Shown here one piece after another: positions 1-11,384 of a DNA stretch of 64,000 nucleotides. The notes under the pieces were generated by a model. The model was not told the origin of the DNA and searched no databases. It saw nothing but the letters and a program-made list of their open reading frames with translations. The DNA comes from Clonostachys chloroleuca (lineage: Eukaryota; Ascomycota; Sordariomycetes; Hypocreales; Bionectriaceae). Within the stretch, counting starts at the first letter, position 1; each line of letters opens with the position of its first letter. Position numbers and translations under genes: made by a program. The stretch covers positions 12,462,001-12,526,000 of the forward strand of contig JBANAY010000003.1 in the NCBI GenBank assembly GCA_037952775.1, given 5' to 3'.

Positions 1-274
1 CCCGTATCACACAATAGCGGGTATCAATAAACTCAGGATTGGAGATACTATTGGCCTCTAGATGCTCGATAACTCTAACTACTTCGGTAGTGTTCCCAGC
101 TGACATGCTATTAGACGGGCCTTGTTTCAGTAGCCCAGTCAATGATCGCTGTATAAATTCAATGCATGCACAGAATGTCAGTTGTGCAGCCTTTTGATAT
201 CCTAGCGCAAAACTTCCAATGCGGCACTGGCAGAACACCTTTCGCCGGCATTCTCGGCATGTCCCTTGCAAACA
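1..274 (-). CDS. Partial Cys-rich open frame cut by the left edge
   Basis: On the minus strand a frame of 91 codons stays open from a TAA at 275-277 to the window edge. It encodes a Cys-rich start with spaced pairs (CRECRR, then FCQCR, about residues 6-16). A more ordinary segment follows (SLTGLLKQGPSNSMSAG, EVVRVIEHLEANSIS). There is no in-frame ATG until MSAGN at about position 105, so the true start would lie in an exon further upstream (higher coordinates) or the frame is internal. I do not recognise the family. The amino-acid composition looks coding, but an open frame of this length can occur by chance. It could be an internal or 3-prime exon of a gene that continues to the left of the window. 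Confidence 0.3.
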
Positions 275-1846
275 TTATAATTAGACAGGCTGGCTCCCTC
301 CTTTTCATCCCTTATTCTATCGAGGGTTGTCGCTACGCCGCAGCGTCTGTGAATGGCCTTGAAGTCAGCCCGAATCAGTTCCTAGGGCCGGGCCGCTCAA
401 GTCCTCTATCGCAAGCCGCGTGCGATCACGACAACATACAACGTGTAGCACAAGCATCTCCGTCGTTGAACAATGTAGATCCACGATGATCTTCATGACC
501 TCATCACTCGCTTATCGACTGGATGCGTGGGATCGCCTTCCCCAGTTCCCACACAGAGCCAGACTTGCCAACCGACAGAATGAATCTACCGCGATTTACT
601 ACGCAGTAGCATCATGTTAATGAATAGATGTACTTTCTTATGGTTGAGCGCCCCATTAAGCTCTGCCCTTTATAAATTCTGGGCTATATAACCACTCTAC
701 TGGTAGTATGACAACAATTAAGCCGGATTTTAATCCGCAGAAGTGAATGAAGATGGTAGGAGAAAGATGAATGATGAGAAGTTGAAGCTGGCGTGGATTA
801 CGAGCCCACTGCTCGCCAGCATCAAACTTGCCAACCCCAAGTTTTACCATATCGAATAAATGATCACCCATTCAAAGGCTTCCGACAAGAAATTTGAACA
901 GAGAAAACAATCTCGAGTGGGTGTCGATGCTCCTCATGATCCTCCTTACCCTAGACATCGAAGGCAGGATCGCAGTTGTAGACTTCAGGACTTGACAAGT
1001 AGCTTGAGAAGAATAAACAAGCCTGTTAGGAACGCTTGTCATACCGAGCACAGTTCAAAATTGCCCCTATAGGCCATAAAAATATTGGAGTTGGTCATGT
1101 TTCTCAATCAAAGGATGTTAATGTATAGCAAATGGGGCTCACAAATCTAGGTGTTAAGCCAGAATCGCCGAATGATCGCACGATCCGAAACCAACGTTGT
1201 CCCTGCCGTCAACCATGATGAAGCTCGTAAACGTCTAGCAACTGAATTGCTCGAATGTAGTGTCGAGTTCATTTAAAAGACAATGTCGCGCAGCATGATC
1301 GAATGCAGCCTTATTGCCGGGAAGCGATCCTCAACCTTGGGAGGAATAATCAATATGGTGAGCTCACGAGGTAGGTTGTGACGTGCATACGAGGTAAGGT
1401 AAGGAAAGTGAACCAAAAGCTCGAGTGTAAATAAAGACATTGGAAGCTGTTATGTATTGCAAGGCGTTGAGCACACTAAAATCCACCATTACCACGGAAC
1501 TAGCAAATCCATCACAATGTATCAATTTGGCTGAGGGAAAAGGCTTGAGTGCTCTCACATCATTGGCTACGGCAGGCAGGCATTTTTCACAGAAAAACAC
1601 GGCGGCAACAACGGCAATTACAACACTCGGTGGTGCTTGACTTCTTTCGGTTGATTTGATTGACTTAGTCGCTCCTACCCCACAAGTTCGCTTCATCTCG
1701 ACATTCTTTTCCCAGACATTTCCCCGCACTTTCCCCAAGCTCAAATCCGAGAATTGAGACTCTTGATTTCCGTCTCGTTTCAATGAATTTCCGTCTCTCA
1801 GCACTCAACCAACATCGAGGGATCCGCGCCGCCACAATCCCCGGGA
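275..1846. other. Gene-less flank and upstream region of the Zn2Cys6 gene
   Basis: Only short, unconvincing frames are present on both strands. The last 200 bases are pyrimidine-rich, as expected of a fungal promoter or 5-prime leader for the regulator that starts at 1847. No RNA gene or repeat was recognised. Confidence 0.5.
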
Positions 1847-4075
1847 ATGGCATCCGTTCCGTCCACTGCTTCCGGCAGTGACCAGGGCCACTGCCGGTCC
1901 AGCAAGGCCGAATCGGTAGATCTCTCTCCAGGCGTGCGACGTCGCAGTTCGGTCTCCAATGACAATTTCGAGGACGCTCCCCCACCAAAACCAGAAAAGT
2001 GAGTCGGGCCTGCGACTTCTGCAAGTCTCGCAAGGCCAAGTGCAGCGGAAACCAACCATGCACCAAATGTGTAGCCAGGGGCAGGACTTGCCTCTATAAC
2101 GCCAAATACACGCGTGGCCGTCCACCCACGCCTCCTCCAGCCGTGTTCGTCCAGCCAGCGACTGCACCCACATCATTGCTGCAAGTCGCGCAAGAGGACA
2201 TGGATATCTCTAATGGCAGGCCTCGGTTGCCGCAGGGCGGCACGTCTTCGCGGGCGTCACCTGAATTGGATATGGCAGAAATTCAGGGGCAGGTGTTTGA
2301 TCCCACTTCCGGCCACACATTTTTGCATCGAGCCCGGAAAAGGCTCTCTACCTGTGATGAGCAGATTGGTACTGACTCATTCAAAACTTTGACGGAAGAC
2401 CAACCCGTGACAATGGCAGGAGATCGGTTCCTCCCCGAAAGCCCTGCTTCGGCATCTGTTGTTCTCCCAAGCCCTGAAAAGACTCGCATGCTGATGGCAC
2501 AATATTTTGATGTGTGTATCGCCACATATAGAATTCTCCATAGGCCCTCGGTCGAGGGATGGCTGTCGGCTGTGGAACGAAATATTGAAGAGGATCGGCC
2601 AGTAAGTCATGGGCTCGGGAATGCGAGGGCCGCCATTGTGCTGGCTGCCCTTGCCATTGCCATGTCCCACGAGGCAAAACACAAGGGGTTCTTCTCTCAA
2701 GAAGATGAAGTACGAGCTCTAAGTCAAAGTGACGTGCTTTTCGGGATTGCCAGTCGGTTGACGGACGAAGAGACAGGCTGTCCAAAGCTAGAGTCAGTCC
2801 AGGCACGGATTGTGCAGACACTCTATCTGCTTATAACATCCCGTTTCAATAAATGCTGGTACGTATTTGGTAATGCACTCCAGCTCATATCAGCCATTGG
2901 ACTACACCGCCGAGGGAGCTTGAAGCGGAGGCGAATGCCACGAGCAGACTACATTCATACTCAATGCAGCATTCGTACATTCTGGACTGCCTATATCCTC
3001 GACACCCTGTTAGGTGTAATATTCGGGCGACCGAGACACTTCCACGATGAGGATATTGACCAGGAATTCCCCGATCGCATTAATGACGAGGACATGACTG
3101 CGGCCGGCCCAACCGATGCCTCCCAGAACCCCGAGGATTGCCATATGGATGCCCTAATATTCCATGCAAAAATTTCCCAGATCTGCGGTGCAATATCTCG
3201 AAAAGTGTATACACTCGAGAAGATATCGAAAGAACAACGAATATCTACTGCTCATCATCACATACAACTTGTCCACGAATGGCGTGCGTCGCTTCCCCTC
3301 CACCTCGGCTCGATTCGCCCTTCTATGCTCATCCCGACCTATCGCCGCCAGGCAACTGTGCTCAAACTTGCTAATGCGCACACCATAATGCACGCATCTC
3401 GTCTCTTTATTCTCGACAGCCCATCTTCCATGCAGCAGTCGCTTGTTGAGGATTGCATAGCCGCGGCGAGATCCGTTCTCGAAATTGTAGACTCCATGAC
3501 CAAAGACGGCCCAAACTTTCAAGCCTTTTGGTGGACACATTATGTGACTTTCTGCGCATTGATTGTTGTATACGTATGGGAAATCCAACAACAAAAACTC
3601 GGGAAACCAATCATCACCGGAAGCGACCAGAGGGTAAAGCTGCTAGAGCTGGCCGAAAGGTGCCAGTCACATCTGGCCCGGGCAACTGCAACGAACTCCC
3701 CCAGCCGTCGATATGCTGTTATTCTAGAAGAGTTTCGTGCCACAGCGAGACGCCAACCTGAAAAGGCAGACCGTGCCCAGCAACTCAAGACTCAAGACCC
3801 CCTACCGCACGTAGTGGCTGAAGCTACCGTGCCGAAGGCAGCATCTGTGGTCAATCTCGAGTATGCAAACACAGGATACGTAGCGGGGCCCATGCCATCG
3901 TTGGATCCACAGCTCTTGGAAGAATGGCAAACTACCGACTGGCTTGAGCTCGATTCTTCTGTAAGACCCTCGCATTTCTCCGTTAGATACGAGGTCCGAC
4001 TAACCATATTCCCCATAGGCATTCTGGACCCAATCTGATCTTGACGAAGCCATGGGTTGGCCTGGCATATTGTGA
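1847..4075 (+). CDS. Zn2Cys6 fungal transcription factor
   Basis: A nuclear DNA-binding regulator of about 723 residues. The binuclear zinc cluster (about residues 53-81) has the exact spacing C-x2-C-x6-C-x5-C-x2-C-x6-C, starting at RACDFCKSRKAKC. A fungal-specific transcription factor domain follows in the middle, with the usual signature around ITSRFNKCWYVFGNALQL and IGLHRRGSLKRRR. Exons are 1847-3960 and 4019-4075. The intron 3961-4018 has GTAAGA, a CTAACC branch site and TAG, and splicing gives the typical acidic aromatic tail AFWTQSDLDEAMGWPG. The ATG at 1847 opens a convincing N-terminus rich in S and R, but the frame breaks at an A4 run (1995-1998) just before the zinc cluster. One extra A restores a continuous protein. 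It lies 740 bp upstream of, and in the same direction as, the A-T-R reductase, so it may regulate it; that link is inferred. Confidence 0.88.
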
Positions 4076-4814
4076 TAAAATGGTACTGCATGTATTTGTA
4101 TGCTCTATCATCTCCAGCATCATTTTCATTTTTCTGTCTTCTAGTCGGCATAAAGGGTTCGGATATTGGCCTTTTCGTCTCTGTTGGGTATCTCATTTTC
4201 ATAATTGCCTGCACCTAGTATTCTCTTCCAAACCAATGTTTGGAAATTGATAGCGATATACTTTTATTATCCCCAGATGATCGGTTCGATGTCCCACTCA
4301 GATTGGATCTGAGACTGGCAGTTGCTCGGCATTTCGTAGGGTCGGGTAGAGCCTCCAATTTGTTTCCTGATCTCCTGATACGAGTAACTACACCAGCGAT
4401 CAATCAATTTGAATACCTGATCAGGAATCTCCCAGTTGGATTGATATTTATGGCATGGCAGAAGTGGAGTTCCTCTTCGTTCAGCGCTAGGTTGGCGGAA
4501 AAGAATCCGGTGAGCAGTATCTTATGGAAGTAAGCTCGATTGACTGCCTGGTTCAACGGATTTTTAAAGCAGCATTCCCGAATTGAAATGGGTCGAGATG
4601 CAATGGAGGGTTCTTTGGCTGCGGACCGCGGTGCCAAGAGGTAGATCGACTGTCGATGCGTGGAGTTGTTTCGGAACTTGGTGAGCCGAATGAACGCCAA
4701 AAATGAGAGTGTCGCCGGTGCATATCCACTGTGCCTTCGCTTCAAGCTCAACTTCCAGCATTATGAAATTGATAATTTTCAATTCGAAAGACTGAGCCTT
4801 GAATTATCACCACT
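4076..4814 (+). promoter_or_regulatory. Upstream region of the A-T-R reductase gene
   Basis: There is no coding frame worth keeping here. The stretch must hold the terminator of the regulator and the promoter of the reductase. The one notable element is a CGG/CCG inverted triplet at 4622-4628, listed separately. Confidence 0.5.
4622..4628. promoter_or_regulatory. Candidate Zn2Cys6 binding palindrome (CGG-N-CCG)
   Basis: The bases CGGACCG form inverted CGG triplets with a one-base spacer, followed by another CGG two bases later, about 190 bp before the reductase ATG. Zn2Cys6 proteins commonly bind CGG triplets in inverted, direct or everted pairs. The site is short and could be chance. Confidence 0.25.
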
Positions 4815-7800
4815 ATGGCTACTCCCGACGTTGCCAGCGCCCTAGAGGACATCGAAATTGAGCACATTGAAACCTCGGCATCAAATCAAGCTATATTCAC
4901 TGATTTTGACAACCATGATTCGTCTCTCCGAACCGTCGATTCCCTGGTACGGCGGCGAGCTGCACAAAATCCCTCTTCCCATATAGTCTCATATCCTTCA
5001 ACGGGCATTCAGGTTATCGATTACACTATGCAACAGCTCGACGTTTTTGCCTGGAGGGTAGCAAAACACTACGAGAAGAATATACCAGTTCGAGTATCTT
5101 CCTCAGAGAAGCCTAGAGTGGTTGCGCTTTTGGGTCCTTCGAACTTGGAATATTTGGTGACTGTTCTGGCTCTCACAAAACTTGGTCATACTGCCCTCTT
5201 GCTCTCGACCAGAATTCCACAACCAGCCATTGAATCCTTGTTGAGCAGTACCGGATCTTCTGTTCTACTCTTGGATGCTCGTCATCAGGATATGGCTGAA
5301 AAGGTCCGAGATTCGATGGGTACAGAAATGCTCACTATTGTTGGCCGAAGTGCGTTTGAGTACCCCATCGAGGTTCATTCAGACACGCGGTTCGACTCAC
5401 ACTTGGATCCTGCAATTGAAACAACCAATATTGCATTTATCATTCATTCTAGCGGTGCGTGGTCTTTTCAGGCTTCCCACATCATTGGCTCGGGATGGGA
5501 TCTATATGAACTAACAAAGTGCGTACATAGGCTCTACGGGTCTGCCCAAGGCTATTTATCAAACACACAAGTCATGCATAGCCAACTATGCTATAAGCAT
5601 GGATATGAAGGCCTTCATAACGCTTCCATTATTTCACAATCATGGAATTTGTAACATGTTTCGTGCTGTGTACTCCTCTAAGTCAATTCACTTATACAAC
5701 GCGGATCTACCGCTAACACAGGGTTATCTCGTTCGTATCATGAGGGAGCATGATTTTGAGATTTTCTATGGAGTACCTTACGCTCTTAAGCTCCTTTCTG
5801 AAACGGAAGAGGGTATCCAACTTCTTCAGAAACTCAAGGTTGTCATGTATGGCGGCTCAGCCTGCCCTGACGAGTTGGGCAACTCTCTTGTTGATCACAA
5901 TGTGAACCTGATTGGTCATTATGGAGCGTAAGTGAGCTATCCTCCCGCCATTCTCTCAGATCTAACTGTTTTATTTTTCTTCGTCCATTGATGTCACGAG
6001 AGAAACTTGGTGCTAATCAGGTGCTATCTTAGAACCGAGGTGGGCCAACTGATGACCTCCTTCCGACCTGAGGGAGACAAGGCATGGAATTATGTCCGTG
6101 AGCACGATCGCCTCTCTCCGTACTTGAAGTGGGTGCCACGAGGCCCCGGGCTATTCGAGTGCGTAGTCACTGAAGGGTGGCCTGCCAAAGTGCAGTCGAA
6201 TCAACCCGATGGCTCCTATGCAACCAAGGATCTCTTCCAGCCCCATCCTACCATTCCTCGCGCTTGGAAGTATATCGCCCGACTGGATGACACTCTTGTA
6301 CTGGTGAATGGCGAAAAATTTGGCCCTGTGGCGATGGAGGGTCAAATTCGCTCTAATCGAGACGTCGCTGAGATAGTCGTCTTTGGAGCTGGCCGACCGT
6401 GTCTTGGCGCGTTGATCGTTCCAGCTCCGTCTCTGTCTGGAAAGACACAGGATGAGATCCTCGACGTACTTTGGCCTGTGGTGAAGTCAGCCAATCAATT
6501 TGTCGACTCATTTGCTCATATCTCCAAAAATATGATCAAGCTGTTACCGACAGACTGCGCGTACCCTCGTACGGATAAGGGCAGCATCATCCGCCAGGCC
6601 TTTTATAAGACGTTTCAGAAGGAGATAGAAGAAGCTTACGACGAGAAGGATGCAGAGACCGCTCATCGTCAAAAGTTCAACCTTGATGAAATGAGAACAT
6701 TTGTTCGAAAATTATTGAGTGATAGCCTCCCAGCTGCCGGTCAAGTTGAGGATACTACCGACTTCTTTCTTCTCGGTCTTGATTCGCTGCAGGCCATTCA
6801 AATGCGAAGCAGCATTCTCAGAAATGTTGATCTCGGGGAGGGCCGTAAACTTGGTCAAAACATCGCGTTTGACTGCCCTTCGATTGAGAAGTTGAGTTCG
6901 TTCCTCTACAGTCTTAGTATTGGGCAAGCCGTGGATCAAAAGCCTTCTGTTGAGTCAGAAATGCAAGATCTTATCAACAAATACAAGAATTTAGGGGCCG
7001 TCCATGCTTCTATAGTGGTATGTTTAAATTCATTAAGGATAGATGATCGAGCGCAAAACTGATCATTTCCCCCTCCATCGTCGAGCTTGATATTGACCAG
7101 ATTATAGGTTCTTACAGGGGCAACCGGCTCGTTGGGAGCTCATGTAGCGGCCAAGCTTGCTCCTAATCCCAAAATCAGGAAGATTGTGTGTCTCGCTCGT
7201 GCCCCTACTTCATCTTCAGCTCAAAAACGAGTTGTAGAGTCATTGATTCAACGACGCTTGCTTCACACCTTATCACAAGAAGAAAGACGCAAGATTGTGG
7301 CCTTGTCCTCGGATCTGACTGATAGCAGGCTTGGGTTATCAGAAGACATTTACACCTCCATATCGCGGGACCTGATCGCCGTCATTCACTGCGCCTGGTC
7401 AGTCAACTTCAACATGCAGCTGTCAAGTTTCGAGAAGAGCAATATCGTCGGAGTACGCCATCTTCTTGACTTGTGTCACGCCTCCCCCGCGAAGCCGTCT
7501 ATGAACTTTTGCTCGTCCATTAGCACATGTGTTAGATCGACTGTAATTCCAGTACCGGAGGCTGCCCCGGATTTGGGGTGGGCACAAGGCATGGGATATG
7601 CTCAATCCAAATCTGTTGCTGAGCATATCTGTGCCAATGCTGCTGAGCAGGGCGTGAAAGTCAGGGTACTGCGGGTCGGACAGCTTGTTGGTGATACACA
7701 GCATGGTGTTTGGAATGCACAGGAAGCGGTGCCCATGATGCTTCAAACGGCTCTGACTGTTGGCTTTCTACCCAAACTCCAAGAAACACCTTCTTGGTTG

Positions 7801-8709
7801 CCGGTTGACACCGCGGCTGAGTCCATTACTGACATATCCATGTCTGACGCTGGGAGCCTCTTCGCCAACGTGACACACCCAAAGACTTTTGACTTCGTCA
7901 AAGACTTGCTGCCTGCGTTGGAAGAAGCCGGCCTCGATTTTGAGCAGGTCGAGCCAAAGGAGTGGGTTCGACGCCTCCGTATATCAAACCCTGACCCAAA
8001 GCTGAACCCCCCTATCAAGCTTGTCGATTTTTTTGCCTCCAAGTATGACAAGGATGAGTTTGCGTCGTCTAAACCGTTCTCTACTGATGTTGCGCAATCT
8101 TTATCTCCCGCTCTGGCAAACGCACCCGTTCTTGACCAGGGGTTTGTGAGAAAATTCACGGACTACTTTCTCCAGAATGCATGGACTGCTCTCCCTGATA
8201 GTACGACCCATACCAAGTTTGCAGTTATCGTATCTGGGATTGATGGAGCCACAAGGGCGGCTATAGGACAAAAGGTTTCAAAGTGGCTCTCCGTCCCCTT
8301 AGTTGAGGGCGAGTCGCTACACACACGGCCTGCCATTCAGAAGTTGCGCCAGGGTGTTGCTCTATCACTTGGGGACACCACCTGTTGGCTCTCTCACCTT
8401 TCATCTCATATTACCGAAGTCCTTTTGGAGCTTTCCCATCCCTCTGTTGTGCTTACCAGCTCTACTATGAGACAGCCGTGGCGCTTCCAGCTGCGAGATT
8501 CGCTTGCACGGCAAAACATCAAGACCCTCTTCGTCGATCTGCAGGCTCTTTCTGATTCGGTTACACAGACATCAAGTGTAGGGCAGCATGAACGGTCTGC
8601 CGTTGGGGAGACAGATGTCCTCCCTGTAGATTTAGATGGTGATGAAACCGAGGTGTTTGAGAGTATCAAGTGGATGCTGCAGGCCAAAGGCTTGAATCCA
8701 AGCGAGTAA
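4815..8709 (+). CDS. NRPS-like adenylate-forming reductase (A-T-R) with C-terminal degenerate gluconokinase-like domain
   Basis: Predicted to activate a carboxylic acid as its adenylate, load it on a phosphopantetheine arm and release it by NAD(P)H reduction. Exons 4815-5454, 5531-5927, 6033-7017 and 7108-8709 give 1207 residues with all phases consistent. The adenylation domain (about 30-530) shows SSGSTGLPK, split by intron 1, and GHYGATEVGQL. The carrier domain has LGLDSLQ with the phosphopantetheine Ser at about 597. The reductase domain starts at 675 with the nucleotide motif TGATGSLG and has Tyr838-x3-Lys842 (YAQSK). After the reductase, residues about 1043-1205 match gluconokinase order: a P-loop-like GIDGATRA that lacks the usual GKS lysine, then VEGESLHTRPAIQKLRQG, then VVLTSSTMRQPWRFQLRD, ending with DVLPVDLDGD. 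This extension looks catalytically dead as a kinase. The substrate cannot be read from the sequence. The adjacent regulator suggests a small biosynthetic cluster. Confidence 0.9.
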
Positions 8710-9357
8710 AGTCGAACAAAATCAATCAAAAAAGGGTACCTTTTGCATGATGTAGAGATTCTAGATTCACAAATCCGAGGCATTGGATGAGACATGCGAC
8801 ATAGTTGCGCTGCATGGCGTATATACGATGCAAGCCCACCCTGGAGCTCTCATGATGGCACGAAGGGGATGTCATCTTTGAATGGAAAGCGTTTGACGCG
8901 GCATAGATAGTTGGGGGGGTTGTGCTAGGAACCGAAATTAAAGGAGACTTTCTCTTTTTCTTTGTTTTTTTTTCAAGGGAAGAAATTTTCGTTGATGATT
9001 GAAGAATGACCCTTTGTGATGCTTTTGGGTGTGAGCGATCTCGAGTGCTGCCCCTCACTCGGTGCTTAATAACCCAGGCTCTAACTCTACCCAACCATCA
9101 TTAGGTTCGTTTTCACATTGGCTCACATTCCCGTGAGATTGTTCACCTTCTTGTTTCACCAAAGACAGCAAACCAGATTAATCCGATACCCATTTGGTGT
9201 GTGTACCTGCCTAAGCAATTCCTTGCTGATCGTGAGCTGCGGCATTTGAGCCTTCTAGCCCAATATTGCTTGTCTGATATGTGACCTGTATGGAACTTGA
9301 ACGCTGACCATATTCTGACAAAAGACTCACCAGGAAAGTTGAAATTGTTCTTTCATC
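8710..9357. other. Intergenic region, reductase terminator and Nudix promoter
   Basis: No supported gene. It contains A/T-rich runs and pyrimidine-rich stretches near the Nudix start. A 5-prime UTR intron of the Nudix gene is possible but not provable. Confidence 0.5.
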
Positions 9358-9984
9358 ATGTCGCACAAGACCCAGGAACCCGTCATCACTAAGATCTCCG
9401 ACCTCCCACTTGAGGAGGCCCGGTGGGTGACCCTCAAGAAGATCGACTACGTGGACCAGGTCGGCAAGGCGCGATCCTGGGAGGTCGCGCAGCGCAAGAC
9501 GAGGGGCAAGTCCGGCGTGGACGCCGTGGCCATGGGCAACATTCTTCTGCACCCGTCCAGGCCCGCCTCCACCCTGCTCGTCATCCAGTACCGCCCGCCC
9601 CTGGACTCCTACACGGTCGAGTGGCCGGCGGGGCTCATCGACGCCGAGGAGACGGCCGAGCAGGCGGCCGTGCGCGAGTTCAAGGAGGAGACGGGCTACG
9701 ACTGCGTGGTCAAGAGCGTCAGCCCGGCCCAGTCGGCCGACCCGGGCATGACGAACGCGAACATGCAGCTCGTCATGGTGGAGGTGCAGCTGGGCGAGGG
9801 GGATGAGGAGCCCGAGCAGCGACTGGAGGATGGGGAGCACATACAGAGGGTGATTGTTCCGATAGCGGAGTTGTACGAGCGGCTTGTTGAGTACTCCAAG
9901 CAAGAGCGGATGGTGGTTGCAGCCAAGCTGTTCCATTTTGCGGCGGGGATGGAGTTTGCTAGGACTCAGACTTACTTCAAATAA
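9358..9984 (+). CDS. YSA1: Nudix hydrolase, ADP-ribose pyrophosphatase type
   Basis: A 208-residue single-exon enzyme expected to hydrolyse ADP-ribose (and related nucleoside diphosphate sugars) to AMP and ribose 5-phosphate. The Nudix box is complete at about residues 91-113: GLIDAEETAEQAAVREF followed by KEETGY, fitting G-x5-E-x7-REUxEExGU. The preceding DSYTVEWPAG and following AQSADPGMTNANMQLV fit the eukaryotic Ysa1/NUDT5 group. The ATG at 9358 is the first in frame and gives a family-sized protein. Codon use is distinctly GC-rich compared with the A-T-R gene upstream, so it is probably a housekeeping neighbour and not part of that locus. The closest alternative is another Nudix diphosphatase with different substrate preference. 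Confidence 0.9.
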   Translation: MSHKTQEPVITKISDLPLEEARWVTLKKIDYVDQVGKARSWEVAQRKTRGKSGVDAVAMGNILLHPSRPASTLLVIQYRPPLDSYTVEWPAGLIDAEETAEQAAVREFKEETGYDCVVKSVSPAQSADPGMTNANMQLVMVEVQLGEGDEEPEQRLEDGEHIQRVIVPIAELYERLVEYSKQERMVVAAKLFHFAAGMEFARTQTYFK

Positions 9985-11384
9985 ATTTCAGGGATGGGAG
10001 ATGTAGAAGGAGACACGAATCACAAAGAGTACCTGCAGCTCGATTAACTCATTGAGAAGCTATCCCTGGTGTTTGCGGAGCTCATCCAGATTTGTAATTT
10101 CGTGTTGTTTCCCTTCAATGGTGTAGCTTGCTGATCACTTATAAGCTCCAGTTCGTGAACGACCTGAAACAATAGGTAGTACAAAGGCAGCAAGCTTTTC
10201 ATCCAATACTTTAGCCCAGATGTATGTACGTTGTAGTACGAGGCATCTTACTAACTGTATATCGGTTCGCTTCCTGCCCTACTTACTATCTTGGTGATAT
10301 AATGCATGGATATCCTGCTCCACGGAATATGCAATCTGGTTCGGGACTGACAAGGCAATGATCGTATGCATCTTGAACTCTTTCTCAGCCAAGGTATGGC
10401 AGGAAACGACGGCATTCCCGTCACGGTCTGCCCTACATCGTCCGTCTGTGCATCCACCTTGGAATTATCGTTTCACTGCGGCTAGATACCTCCTAGCTCT
10501 ATCAACTCGAAAGGAAGCTTCTATTGGATGCATTTTTTGGGATGTATGAGAGTTGGGAGCATCCTCAAGATCTAGGTGTGCCTACATAGTCAATATTTGG
10601 TACAAACCTGCGAGTGCTCAGGGCACCCGTGATATTGGGAGCCTGCTTGTGTACCTTTTTGCCTGAGAAACTGGGCTTGAATTTCCTGCTGCCCATCACA
10701 CCTGCCTGACGGAAATGTCAAGCACCCATCCGGGCCAGCCAAGATAAGAGGGAAGGTACCTACGAGCACTGCGAACAGACCGCTCGGGAAGACATTATTA
10801 AAGTACCTGCATGCAAGTGACAGCGCCTGGCCACGCCCAAAGCCCGTCACAAGTACCTACCGCGCATCCTTGTTTTCCCATCCTCACCTTGCCCGTCCAA
10901 GGTCCAGGTACGCTCACAACGAGGCGCCATGCACATGACCTTTTCACTCTAGTAGTCAAGTTGTTCTCAAAGAGATCTCACTGGGTTAGCGGGGGATGTG
11001 ATCAAACCAAGCAGTTACTGTGCTGCCGCTCCCTCAGCCAGTCTCCAAAACCAAGGCCTCATTCTTTCCGCCACTCCTCCAATCTGCCTTCCAGCAACAA
11101 CAAAACCTCTCCCTCTGCTCCGCCGCCAATAATTCTCAACACTGGATGGTTTTTCGTTCCCGTTAAACCTCCCCGCACTTCATTTTCTCTCAATTCGTGA
11201 GGTACCAAGCGGTCGATCACCACCTTGCCTGGTTATTCGCATCCTGGTGTTTTCACATCTGCCTTCTCTACGGTCGTTCTTTCCATGTACCTTCCAGGCA
11301 CAACGCAACAGCCTTGCCGATCGAAGCTTTCTTCCTTTAGGTTATCTCTGGAGCGAACTATTCTCTAAGTTAACAGACATAACC
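9985..11384. other. Intergenic region between Nudix and the uncharacterised gene
   Basis: Scattered short frames on both strands show no recognisable protein features. The right half (from about 11.0 kb) is rich in C and T and reads like the promoter and 5-prime leader of the gene starting at 11385. No RNA gene seen. Confidence 0.5.

Noticed and set aside
1364..1804. A 146-codon minus-strand frame before the Zn2Cys6 gene
   Set aside because: No family features; it lies in the pyrimidine-rich leader of the regulator.
9211..9936. A 241-codon minus-strand frame
   Set aside because: It is the complement of the Nudix gene, whose Nudix box is clear on the plus strand.
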